The notes under the pieces were generated by a model, which saw only the letters and a program-made list of their open reading frames with translations, did no database searches and was not told where the DNA came from. Shown one piece after another: positions 26,172 to 37,575 of a stretch of 64,000 nt of DNA. This DNA is from Anoplolepis gracilipes (Eukaryota; Arthropoda; Insecta; Hymenoptera; Formicidae): the NCBI RefSeq assembly GCF_047496725.1, contig NC_132973.1, positions 1,029,501 to 1,093,500 on the forward strand, read 5' to 3'. The translations under genes were made by a program, and so were the position numbers. Position 1 is the first letter of the stretch. Every line of letters starts with the position of its first letter.

Positions 26172-29030
26172 ATGGCGTCGTCAAAGGGAAAAGCGAAAGA
26201 CCGACCCAAGAAAAGGCGGATAACGGGCCGAATATCGCGTCCCGATATTCGTTCTCGCGTTAGATCAACGCGCCGTAAACGCGCAAATACTGCGCATCGA
26301 CGACAGCCGTATGGTTCTGTCAGTATACCTCAACTGGTCTACGAGCTGCTCGCTATCGATAAGTACAATCAAGGTAACACGACTGGCAGTATTACAAGCA
26401 CTGTAATAGAAAAACTGCGACAGATTCAGACATAAAATGGAATTATTCAAAATCTCTGTCAAATATGTAATTTTAAGCTTTAAGCGTCGCAATTTGAGCT
26501 GAGAATTTTATTCCAATTACGTATTTATTTATATTACGATATGTAGCTGTATCTGATAAAACGAGTTGAAATTATGTTAGCGCAGCTAGAAATGGCCTAA
26601 AGATACAGATTACTAGCTAACATCGTTACTATACATTTGTCATCGTAGAGACGAAACGCTTTCAGTCTCCGGAACGCCTCAGGACACCCCGTCGAAGAAT
26701 ACAGAAATATCACGAGCGGCAAAGGCTTCCGTACGAGGTGGTCGACCGCCGTGATAGCCCGGAATCCGTCCAAGTGCCCGGGTACGCGATGGAATCTAGA
26801 CCCACATCCATCGAAAGTCTCACGGAGTCGATGGACGCTGCAAATAACTCTGCATGTACGAGTTCTGCGAACAGTAGCGTCTCTAATATTTCAAAGAAAC
26901 CGATTGCTTTAGCGAATTCACTCAACAGCGCCAGAGCTCTTTTTAGAAAGAAGTCTTTGGTGCGGCTTATAAACAATTACATCAAGGCAGGCATCGAAGA
27001 AGGTTAGTTACTCTATTAAAGTTTCTTTTTTAGAAATTAATTTTTCAAAAATTAAATGCATAAATATATATACACGAATGAATTTTTAGATTTTTTCCTT
27101 CTTTCCTAGAAATTAAAAATTTATATTAGATACTTGTGTATATTCATCCTGAGGAATCTTTTTTTTTTATACCAAAATGAATAAAATAAATTATTTTTTT
27201 ATATTTTTTTATTACATATTAATGTTATATACTTTTAAATGTCTTTCTGGCGCAACATTCTAGAAAAACCTTAACAAATCTCTTGCGAATAACTTTATAT
27301 TGCGACAAACGTCTTTTTCTTTCTTCTAACAATATATTATATTTTTATATATAGACATTATAAAATAAGACAACATTCGCGCGAAGGCATACGTGCGGAT
27401 GCAATTGCATCTCGGGACGGAAGCATTGAAGGGAGTCAAATGAACATGTAACAATAGTGGAATGGCTCGTTCGATGCATCCGTACCGCGGAAGCTGTCAT
27501 TACATGCCGCTGTACGTAAAAGCACACTCTTGACCGCGAGGTCAAACTTCTCAGATGACAACCAAGTCGTGAAGAACGAATGACGTCCATGTTGCAGGGA
27601 AGCGACAGGCGAAAAAGTATATCCGGAAGGCGCTGTCATTCGGCGTGAGATCGGGTTACCTGATTCCGGCCGATCGACGAGGTAACGTGCTCCACGTATG
27701 CCCGACCCTCGACTCGGGATCTTGGAGTACGAGACGAGCTGACGTTGAATCGCGACGGAGACGACGCATCGAGCGACGAGGAGAGATGCGGCCGACGACG
27801 ATCGACGACCGCAAGGCGATGCGTCGCGGAATTCCGCGAGGTAAACCGCGTCTTGACGTTGATCGAAAGCAGATGAGATCCAGGAGGAGACCTTTCGTTC
27901 AAAGTCCTGCTAGAAACGTGAAAGCAAACAACCAAAGAAAGTCGCCCGACGAATCGGTGCTGCGCGAAAAAAACAAGCCAAAAATTGTCGCGAAAAGAAA
28001 GAGGTTGGTTATTTTTTTTATTGCAAAAAAAAATGATTATTTTATTAACCTCATGAAATTTTTCCATCATAAGTTTTAATTTAAATAACTCTCATTGTTC
28101 TTTGTGGATTGATGTGTTACTACATTATATAGTTGTACATATTGTACACTATATGTATAATTGTATATGCTAATTCCATTACATTAATTGTACATATAGA
28201 TTTAAAAGCAATAAAAATTATTTACTTGGTTTCGTTAAAAAGAAAATGGTAACAAAATGATTTTTTATTTTTTCGTAAAATTTCTTGCAATATTGACTTG
28301 ATTAAAAAACTGTCTGTTATAAATATGCATATCACCCTTTCTAATACTGGGTAGCAGTAGTGAATGATTTTAAATGTATTACAAGAATAGAATTTTCTTA
28401 CATAACAGACGTTTTTTTAAACGCGTTATGAGCACTTTCACAAAAGAAAGGCGAGAAGATAAAAAGATTTATATCACAGTAAAATTAAATTTCTTTTTTT
28501 TAAATTGCATTCTCATAAATAGAAAAATATTTACATTTATTGTACTTTAAGTAACATATTCTGTTAAAAGATGTTTTAGATCTATAGGGGAAATTTCTTT
28601 TATCTCGATCACATGTCTGTTAAGCAAAATCAACAATAAGCGGGGCCAACAGCGCAAAAGAGGCGACGACAAAGATGTTAAAAAATCAGTCAAACGACGT
28701 CGTACGACTTCGTCTTCTCGGAAACACGCTGAAAACAATCAATTTGAACCAATCGAGCAAAGTTATACGAATGTGAACGACGAAGATCGTAATCAGTATA
28801 AAAGCAATGAAGATAATTGTGAGGCAATTACTGAGAGGCGGAAGTCGACATCGAGGCAGGAAGACGGATTGAGAGTGGAAAAACAAAAGGCCGGAACGAG
28901 TGTCGACGATGATTGCACAAATGTAGAGCGCAAGAACACCGCGAACGATGAGGATGACGACGATGAAAAGTCTGATGAGGGGAGTGTTGAACATAACACG
29001 AATAGCACGATCAGAGAAGTGGATGCTTAA
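26172..29030 (+). CDS. H1-like winged-helix protein 1 with basic then acidic tail
   Basis: Exons 26172-26373, 26649-27002, 27598-28003, 28625-29030 (1368 nt, 455 residues). The ATG has A at -3 and G at +4; stop TAA at 29028. Residues 1-45 are Lys/Arg-rich. Residues 49-65 (SVSIPQLVYELLAIDKY) resemble helix 1 of linker-histone H1. After an insert of about 100 residues, 168-186 (KKSLVRLINNYIKAGIEEG) resemble helix 2, and 187-219 (AKKYIRKALSFGVRSGYLI, then NVLHV) match helix 3 and the beta wing (compare H1 KxGLKSLVSKGTLVQ). A basic, disordered tail follows (about 220-345), then a Ser/Glu/Asp-rich end with DEDDDDEKSDEG. Predicted nuclear DNA-binding protein; the H1 assignment rests on pattern, not a search. 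It is paralogous to the next gene downstream: the exon 2/3 (phase 1) and 3/4 (phase 2) junctions match. The exon 2 acceptor at 26648 was chosen over one at 26664 because only it keeps phase. Confidence 0.72.
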
Positions 29031-29333
29031 GGAATTAAACTACCTACCTCGAGTAACGCTTTTCTCCGTCCGCAAATGAGAGAGAAACTTCTCATCTTTG
29101 TACTCTCGGTCTTATTCAGCATTTGCTGAATATATTTATTGTGCATCTATTTTTGAAATTTTCTTTGGAATTACATTTTTATTTCGCAAGCATTTTTCTA
29201 TGTAATTGTATCGATCAAATTTTTATTTTCGAGAGGAGAAGAAGCTATTAAGATATGTAATTTTATTAAAATCTTTTTGAATGTTTTTCTATATTTAATA
29301 TATTAGATCTAATCTAGTATTGTTCTTATTAAC

Positions 29334-29340
<7 letters not shown>
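29031..29340 (+). terminator. probable 3' UTR and poly(A) signal of H1-like gene 1
   Basis: About 300 nt after the stop, AATAAA at 29334-29339 is a canonical polyadenylation signal. A TA repeat begins directly after it. Confidence 0.5.

Positions 29341-29365
<25 letters not shown>
29341..29365. repeat. (TA)n microsatellite
   Basis: About 12 TA units immediately after the poly(A) signal of H1-like gene 1. Confidence 0.93.
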
Positions 29366-29668
29366 TAATTGATAACACACATATTTTACTTGGAGAAAGT
29401 GCGATATAAATAAATTAATAAAAATTTACATGTGTATTTTTAGTATTATAAAAAAATATATTCGAGGTAATTGAAGGAATTTTTTAATTTTAATTTTGCT
29501 CATGTTAAAGACAAAGATCATACGATATTTATAGTTTGAAGTTTGAAATATAGTATATTCCAATTATATTATTATGCATATTGAATATACATAATACTAT
29601 AGTTACTTCGTACTCTGATTTAATTTAAATAGGTAAATTGCTTCTGTCATAAACATTTAAATCTCTTT

Positions 29669-29692
29669 CTCTCTCTCTCTCTCTCTCTCTCC
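29669..29692. repeat. (CT)n microsatellite
   Basis: CT dinucleotides, continuing as imperfect CT-rich sequence to about 29720, in the spacer between the two H1-like genes. Confidence 0.93.
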
Positions 29693-30037
29693 CTCCCTTT
29701 CTATCTCTTTCTCTCTTTCTTGATACATGAATCCGTGTAATTTCGGGTCTTAACAGAATTAAATTTATTGCGATCCAATTTACAATTAAATCTAATTTAC
29801 AATTAAACCGCAAACAGAAAAAAAATTTTATTAACTGGAGTCAAAAGTCATTGTTTTTAATTACATATACGTTATTGTTTAATTGCACTCATTAAAGAAT
29901 TTAGTGATAAATCGATTGATCGAACAATAATTGCAAATGACTTTACGTTGTTAAACAAACAAAAAAAGAAAAAGACAAGAGAAGAGGAAACCGCCGACGG
30001 AAAACGCCGTCGGTTGATACATCCTTTTAAATCTTTA

Positions 30038-30199
30038 ATGTCTCGGAATTTTTCAGACGAAATTCCGTGCCACGACCGACTAATTATTCAAAAAATTCGA
30101 AAAATTGGGGCAGATGTGTTTAACAATCGAGACGCAAATTATTTTTCACGTGATTTAAATACCAGGAAAATATCCGGACCAACAATAGGCACAAAATGA
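30038..30199 (+). other. upstream ORF overlapping the start of H1-like gene 2
   Basis: A 53-codon ATG-started frame (MSRNFSDEIPCHDRL...) ends in TGA at 30197-30199, overlapping the gene 2 start codon as ATGA. The same frame is open further 5' to 29948 without an ATG, where it is Lys/Glu-rich. It could be a regulatory uORF or an unrecognised upstream exon. I see no domain. Confidence 0.35.
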
Positions 30200-32988
30200 C
30201 TCGCATAAAAAGACATCGAAATGCGCGAAGCCATCAAAGAATAAGTGAGTGATTATTTTGACGCACTAAAAAAAAAAATTTTGATTATTTTTTTCTATCT
30301 TTTAACATTTCTATATTTTTATTAACCTAACATGCAAAAAGCTTTATTTAAATTTTATTTGACAATATAATATGGTCAGAATACTTTTTTATATGTATAT
30401 TCTTCTAAATTTAATTTCCATTTATTATGCTCACCAATATACATATTAATTAATACATGTTTAAATATTTCAACGGTATTATTATTATTATTATTAATGC
30501 TGCATTCGCTTTAATAAATCAGCATTATCTAAACCTCCCTTTTTTGTCTGTAAAACCAAAATTATATCTGCATATGAATTAGTTTGTATTATTTAATGAT
30601 ATTAAAGATTATTAAATATGTGGCTTGTTTGCATTCAAAATATAACTTTAATATTGATTGACATAAATATTCGTTGCCAGCATTAATCAACGCACATTAA
30701 CAGAGTGCATCAATATATTTATCTTAATTTGTCACAATCTCTCGAAATACTAAACAGTGCAAATTTAGATTTTTCGTATAAACAAAACTAAATATCTACT
30801 CAACCTAATGTAATCTCTCTACAGAATCCCGTCGTCGCAAGCCGAACATTCCCGAGTTAATTTACAAGTTCCTTGTCGACGATGCGGAACGCGCTCTCTC
30901 GACTAAGTGTCGTTGTTACAGCCACGAGAACGCGTGCCACGACGAAGTCGTAGATTCCGCGGATACTTCGCGAATCATCGACAGGAACATGGGCTATAGA
31001 GCGCACAAGGATAGCGGTAGGATCTCGAAAACACGTGGTGTCAAGCGACCTACTTCCAGAAATTTGCCGATCTCGTACTTGCAAAAATGCGTGGGTGGCG
31101 AAGGTGATGAAATTAATTGATAAAGTATAATTATCAATTGCATTACGCTTAAGTTGCGGTATTGGGTATTTAATCATCGATATTGAGAACGTTATTATGT
31201 GGATTAATACTCAGACTATGCATTATTACGCCAATTATGCGTGAACTGCGTCTGACAATTACCTGCTGTAACTACTGAACACTCTGCTGGTTAGGTCCAT
31301 TCCTCTTCCTCCTTCATCTCCTTCCCTTTGCTCCCGCTCAATATCGATGATTAAAAGATATAAAAAAAAGAGATCTATTTTTAATGTTTACAAATATCCT
31401 ACACAGCTAATACGATATTTTAAGTCTGTGTGTATGCTTTATAAATAGAATTTTAAATAAAATTCGATACGTGACATAATGTATCACAGCCAATTAATAC
31501 ATTGCATAATTTTGCATATTCAATACAAAATTCAATTTATATTCAATTTAATGCATATCTAATTTAAATATAATTAAATAGTATATTGGAAATTAAATAA
31601 TACACATATCTCTTGCCAATAACATATTTTTATATCTGATATCTATATAGATATTAAAGTAATTTTGTATTCTAAAGAAAGAGGTGAAACATGAGAAAAA
31701 TATGATACATAAAAACAGTTACTTGTTCGGAGTAACTTTTTTCTTCTTGTAAATAAATTTTACTTTTTGCCTGTTGTAAAATTACAAGTTTCCTTTGACA
31801 GATCCGAAAAAGGCGAGAACGTACATCAAGAAGGCATTAGACTTTGCTGTGGAGTGCGGCTATCTAATTCCTTCTCACTCCACGTATAACGTTCTCCACG
31901 TATCTTCGGATTTGATGAAAAGCGAACCGCGGACGAGTAGAAATAACACATGTGACAGGGCTTTGTCCAAGGAGGACGACGGACCAACCAGGCCCGAAGA
32001 CTTCCAAGTGCAAGAGCAAAGAAGGCGAAGGGGACGAAGGAGGCGAAGGAGGCGAACGCGAGGTGAAAGATCGAGAAGTGACTCAAGAAGACGTCGCAGA
32101 AGAAGCAGAAGGGACGGGAGGAGAAGAAGGAGAAGGAGAAGTAGGAGTAGGAGCAGGTCACTCAGCAGAGTGCGCAGTAGATACAGCAGGTAATTGTCAG
32201 ACAACGTAGTTCACACGTAATTGTACGTAATAATGTGTAATCTATCTATGCGTATTAATTCCCATAATAACGTTCTTAATATATATCGTGCAATATAACG
32301 TAATTAAGATCCCGAGAGCGTCAAGTTCTATAAAATTGCAAATTGGAAAAAATCATTACGAGAAAAATACGATAAGAGAATGTTAAAAGAGGGAAAAATA
32401 AATTTGATTTAATATTTAAATTGCGACTCGAACTTTTTACGTTAAAATAAATGGAAGAGAAATAAAATTTCAAGTAACGTAATTAGTATTAATATAATAA
32501 TTTAAAATCAGTTAAATGTAAATAGAAGATAAAATATCTATAATGAAGTCTTCATAAGTTTGATTAACGTTCTTCTAATAATATATGTCATCGTACGATC
32601 GATGAAATTATATTTTTACCTGTACATAATTGTCCCTGTTGGGCGAAATAATTAGAGTCTAGCGTCATAATCGCTCAGAGTGTTTGCACTCTGTGCTGCA
32701 GTATAAGTCTAGAAACGCGATAAAACGGTCAAAGGGATTTCCAGCCCGCAGAGTCCCGAAGAGGTTGCCGAGGATGAGGCGAACGATTACGAGATGGATG
32801 AGAACGATCGAAAGAGCATTATTCACTCGGACGACACAGAAAGAGAGCCAAAGACCACACGATCAAACCAGCCGGACGAGGGACAATCCACGAAGAAAAC
32901 TGAAGAAAATACCTCGGATTTATCTGTCGACGAGGACGAAACTGACGACGAGGAAGAGAAAAAAAAAACTGACATTACGAAAATTTAA
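30196..32988 (+). CDS. H1-like winged-helix protein 2 with Arg/Ser-rich then acidic tail
   Basis: Exons 30196-30244, 30825-31103, 31802-32189, 32745-32988 (960 nt, 319 residues), stop TAA at 32986. The ATG has A at -3. Residues 18-33 (SRRRKPNIPELIYKFL) match the helix 1 region of paralogue 1; an insert of about 65 residues follows, then a weak helix 2 (RNLPISYLQKCV). Helix 3 and wing (ARTYIKKALDFAVECGYLIP, then NVLHV, about 114-144) match paralogue 1 closely. About 180-238 is an extreme Arg/Ser tract with SRSRSRS, protamine- or SR-like. The last exon is acidic (SVDEDETDDEEE). The exon 4 acceptor (32744) was chosen because the phase-2 junction then opens the acidic frame, as in paralogue 1. 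The acceptor at 32712 would give a basic C-terminus with stop near 33001. Likely nuclear DNA binding; role in sperm or special chromatin is inferred. Confidence 0.68.
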
Positions 32989-33374
32989 TCATCGAGCTTG
33001 ATTATAATTTTTTTTTTTTTTTCTAAAAGCAAAGCTTTTATTTAATATTGACAGTTTAACCAAGTAAATTAATTTTGTATAGAGTCGCCTGAGATTTATT
33101 TACATTTTGATATTCGTTTACAATCTCAATTTTGTGACACACAATGTAAATGTATATATGGTCGTGGTTAGTCTCAATATACATGATGCCGATAATAATA
33201 ATACAGGCATGTATTAGATTTTATTTCAGGACCGATCAAAATCACTATCTAATCGAAAGTGATATGGAAAATTGTTTTTAGCCAAAAACGCTTGGACCCT
33301 TTTCAAAATTACTGCCAAGCTCCAAAGTAAAGAATTATTTGACAACTTTACAAATTTACAAGATTGCTCAGAGG
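32989..33374. other. short non-coding stretch after H1-like gene 2
   Basis: AT-rich, with a T-run at about 33010-33023; presumably the 3' UTR of H1-like gene 2. A + strand open frame continues from about 33250 to 33654, antisense to the minus-strand candidate below. It begins after a good acceptor-like TTTTTAG but has no recognisable product. Confidence 0.35.
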
Positions 33375-34460
33375 TTAAATTTCTCCCGCGAATTTATGAT
33401 GCTGATCGTCGGATGAAATTTTCTTCAGGATATCTTCGGGTCGTAGATATCTCCGTCTCAGAGATACCTTATAATTTGGGATTTTTGACAGGATACAAGC
33501 ATCGAGCACGCCGATCACGCTGCGGTAAAACATGTAATCCCTGTTATATCGAAATGGAATCCGAGGATCTTGCGAATAGAACCTTGAATTGCGCGTTTCC
33601 TTCATACGCTTTTGTGTGGATTGCAATCAATACCGTCTGCAATTCAAGATAGATGTTACACGATAGTGTAAATCTCGAGAAAGCTTTTACCTACAAATAG
33701 ATATTGGTCTGGTTATTAACGCTTATAGTGAAGAATGAAAAGATGGTAGCGATAAGATAGATAGTCGCCAATGAAAATGTCAAAAGAAACATAATATAAT
33801 AACAATTTATCAAAGATAATTATCGCAAAAAACTGAGAACACAGTTTAAAAATTCTCTCGGAAATCTAGGTCAAAAAATAAATGTGATAAACAACTAATT
33901 AGTATTATACACTTTTAATTAGATACACATTTCTGATTCATAATATTTGTTACCAGAATAATTTGTCTCTAAAGTATATACAATTTCAAAAGAAAATCTG
34001 AAAATTTTAGTAAAATTAATTTAATTAATCTTTATAAAATTATTTCTACTTTTTATTTATTAATTCAATTTTTTATTTTCATTTAGGAACTATGAAAATT
34101 CTAAAGAAAAGATCAATATTAATATTGACATACAAATATTATTAATATTATTATACAAATTGCTTACAAAAAGAAGATAAAGAAACCAGATAATTTTTTG
34201 AATCAATCTACTTTCTTCTTTTTATTACGCCAATATAAGAAAATGAAAAAAGAACATTTTTTCGTATAGACAATAGATAGCTTTACCTTACAAATAAATA
34301 ACCCGTAAGTAAGCCGAGACCAAATTGGCTATTAACCAAATAATGTGGAGACCCCGAGAAAATCTTAATATTCGATGTACACGTGTCACACGTGTACAAA
34401 AAAGCACGGGAGCGTAATGTCGGAAATATACCACAAGATATCTCTCTGCAGTGCAATAAG
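33375..34460 (-). CDS. candidate small two-exon gene, unassigned
   Basis: The minus strand reads an exon from about 34460 down to 34287 ending in a good donor (GTAAAG, phase 2), and an exon 33540-33375 after a CAG acceptor, ending in TAA. The joined product includes HYLVNSQFGLGLLTGYLFV, a possible membrane segment, then RDYMFYRS and SLRRRYLRPEDILKK. Codon composition of the second exon looks coding. The 5' end is not found: no in-frame ATG exists in the first exon, so an earlier exon or a CAG acceptor near 34453 is needed. I do not recognise the family; small mitochondrial-type membrane proteins look superficially similar. A + strand frame overlaps the second exon. Confidence 0.27.
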
Positions 34461-34576
34461 ACCGGAAGGAGAAAATAAGACCGGCCTACAGATTGCGAAA
34501 ATTGTGTACGATTGCCACAACAAGGGATAGCCCTTATTGGATAAACACAGAGGTGATATTCAATAGGGACCACCAC

Positions 34577-34903
34577 GGACGTGTCTGCAAAATATAAATA
34601 CAGGACTTTTACAGAATTTTTATCCTCCCTTAGTACGCAAAGTAACTGCCAATCCGTTCTCTATGCCAACATGACGAGATTGCGCGAGAAAATTTACAGT
34701 TTTATCGCAAATAGTGCCTCTTTTATTAAAAAGCGTAATGACACCTTTATACGCCTATTATTAGCTTCCACGTTAAATATGTAAAAAAAGCATAAAAAAT
34801 ATGTATACTTATATATATATAAAAAATATATATAATATATATAATAATATATTATATACTTAATATATAATAATAATATATTATATACTTAATATATATA
34901 ATA

Positions 34904-34940
<37 letters not shown>

Positions 34941-36549
34941 TTTTATTAGCACAGTTATATAATAAGAGAGAACTAAAACTTGTAGGCTTCAAAAGTTTTA
35001 AAAAACTTACTTTCATGTATTTGTAAATAAAATATGTAATGCTTTTTAAAAATAGGATAATTTGCACGCATGAAAAGTCTTGTAATTTAATATTGAGGTT
35101 CAAACGAAACGTGTGTACTTCGTTTCTGTAACTTTAAAAAAAAAAATATGTTCATTCTCGCAAGTCTCGCCATAAACGTTGTGTTTATATATTTTATAAA
35201 AAAAATAAGAGTAAAAGTTCGAGCGTTGAAGTTTTTCAACAACGGATGGATAGAATTAGTTTTTCTAGAAAGAGAAAAATTATTTTTCTTTGGTAAAACC
35301 ATATATTATTTTTACTTGTTAAAATTAAATTAGTAATACAGAAGCTAGAATATACAGAACCTCTCTTTATCTTTCTGTTTATTAAATTAATTTTTTATCG
35401 AGATTATTCATCAAGTCTCTTATTGACTATTTATATTGTATCTTTTTCAATAAAAAACGAGTTTAAAAAAAATATGCTTTTAATATAAATATGTTTTTTA
35501 TTGATACATATACGAGACTTTCAAAAGTCAAATTGATTGAATTGATTGAAATTTCATGTTTTGTAATACATTTCTTTTAATTTTAGTATTATAGACTATA
35601 AGTAATTAAAAAACGTTCTCTAGTACTAACATAAAAATTTACAAATAATAAAACTTATTTAGCTTATATATTAAACATTAAATATATAAATATTTTATTC
35701 AGATCATTTTACTTGAGTATTATCGAATAATTATAAAATAGAATTTCATTATATAACTTTATACTCGTCGATCAAAAGCTACACACCAAGAATCCTGCGC
35801 ATTAGAACTTGTTACAAATACCATAAAACTTTACTTAAATCCAGCTTCCAGGTTACGGCATAACTTTCGTTCAATTGCATCTAGAAGCTTCCACTTAGGG
35901 TGTTTCCGTTGCACTTGCGAACTGAACAATCGCGTCATGACCTTGCCTAGGTTTTAAGCTTCAAAATATATATCATGCATTATCCTCTTTTTATTACTTT
36001 CTATTCGAGTCTATTCTTTTTAAAGTTTACAGCTTTAAACGTTTATCGTAAACTTTTTAGATTTATTTTCCTTCATTTTTGGGAAACATATGTACAGTCC
36101 TTTCTAGCAAATATATAAAGAATAATAAAAAAAAGAGAAAGCAAAATAAAAAATATGTAATTTTTATACTACTAGATATTTACAGCTTTAAGCTAATATA
36201 TTCTCTGCATATAGGATACTATATTCTCATTTTATGTCTATATATCTTTTCTGCGTATGATTATATGCAAACTATTCATTAGCATATCATCGACTCACAA
36301 AGGTTGACCCTTGATTAAAAAGTTTTATTTTAAATCGAATTTAAACATCTGAGCAACGAACAGACGACATAAATATGAGCAAATTTTATTTATAGGGGAT
36401 AATTTATCTTTCACAGAATATACAATACTGTTACCTACTTAAAACTTAGGTATATCACGCTGAATATGTACTTGTAAGCGTTTTCTTTATTTTCCAGCTT
36501 AACAGCTGTCTTCCAAAATAAACTACAAACGCGATAAGATGAAGTGTGA
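34577..36549. other. AT-rich non-coding stretch
   Basis: No supported exon. 34808-34936 is a dense TA/TAA low-complexity block that ends in an uninterrupted TA run. The remainder is ordinary AT-rich DNA. Confidence 0.5.
34808..34936. repeat. TA/TAA low-complexity block
   Basis: Interleaved ATATAT and AATAATATATTATATACTTAATATATA units, repeated about three times, ending in a pure TA run. Confidence 0.85.
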
Positions 36550-36599
36550 TTGATACGAGATTACATCTGGGCAACAAAGTCAACATTATTTTGTTACTC

Positions 36600-37256
36600 A
36601 CGAGGGACTTCAAGTTCCTCTAGGCCGAGATATCTAGATTCGATTTTGTGTCCACATATATACAATATAAGATCTCTGCGGATCGCACGTCTCTTTCCCT
36701 CTTATCTCCCGGCCACAATTACATACGAAGCGGACGGCAAGAGTCGCGCGACCTTGACTGGCCCGTGAACCCTAGGCTGAAATTTACGAGCGATCGTTCT
36801 TACCCGTCGTCTTTTCCCATCCCCATTCTCCTCGCGGACACTCCGCGTCAGAACCATCCACCCTCCGTCCTCCGTCCACCATCGTCGCGCCGTATTGTTC
36901 CCGAGCATTATACTTGTCCCGCTCACTCGACTGCGGGTGCGTCACGTCCCCCCCGCGAGTTGCACACATCAAGAGGGGAGAAAACGGATCGATCGTGAGG
37001 GCTGCATCATGCCTTCTCGAACGACGACTAGGACGATGGGAGACGTAACGCGAGACGTTTTCCTGCTTCGATAACGTTCAACGCCTTCGTCTTGGTCGTC
37101 ATTGCCGTAGTCGTTGTCGTTGATGACCGGCAAACGGACGAACGTCCGATCGACGATTGCGCACCACGTGGACGGAGGATTCGCGGCAGCGTCCTCTGCC
37201 AGGCCACGTCGCGTCGCATCGAGGGGGAGGTTGAATGTCGCGGAGGAGATGGTGGT

Positions 37257-37289
<33 letters not shown>

Positions 37290-37575
37290 AACCCGATGTT
37301 GGCAGGCGCGTCCGCGTACTCTCCCTCGGACGCCGGAGAACGAGAGGAGAGAGAACGACGGCAGCTTTTCAGTCTGCACGCGGCGTCGCGACGCGAGTCT
37401 GATCCGCGTGTCTCTCGCTGAACGCGTTCTCGTGTGCTTGCCATTTCTCTCGAAGCTCAATGAGATCGTCGACCTTTCCTGAGACCAATCGAGCGATCCG
37501 TCTCGACTGTCGAATGACTGAGGGGTTGAAGACTAGAATAACAGCATCGCGATCATTGAATCGGCGAGGAACCAA
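36600..37575 (+). promoter_or_regulatory. GC/CpG-rich island, probable promoter and non-coding first exon
   Basis: This is the strongest departure from the AT-rich background outside the genes. It is dense in CpG and contains a GGT/GGC repeat. Long open frames occur on both strands here, as expected of GC-rich DNA, but none has a protein-like core. It ends at a strong + strand donor, CCTTGG|GTGAGT, with the exon end at about 37570-37580. An arthropod-type initiator, TCAGT, is at about 37367. I infer a + strand promoter and 5' UTR exon of a gene whose coding exons lie beyond 64 kb. A minus-strand gene is possible. Confidence 0.4.
37251..37289. repeat. (GGT)n(GGC)n microsatellite
   Basis: Four GGT-type units run into about nine GGC units inside the CpG-rich island. 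On the minus strand it would read poly-Pro, which is a repeat artefact. Confidence 0.93.

Noticed and set aside
31826..32204. Minus-strand Leu/Ser/Phe-rich ORFs and a + strand Glu/Gly-rich ORF
   Set aside because: They are shadows of the purine-rich Arg tract; only the Arg frame continues from the winged-helix exon.
37028..37460. Long minus-strand frames with poly-Pro and poly-Ala across the CpG-rich island
   Set aside because: They are produced by the GGT/GGC repeat and GC-rich DNA; the frames on all sides are open and none has a protein-like core or splice partners.
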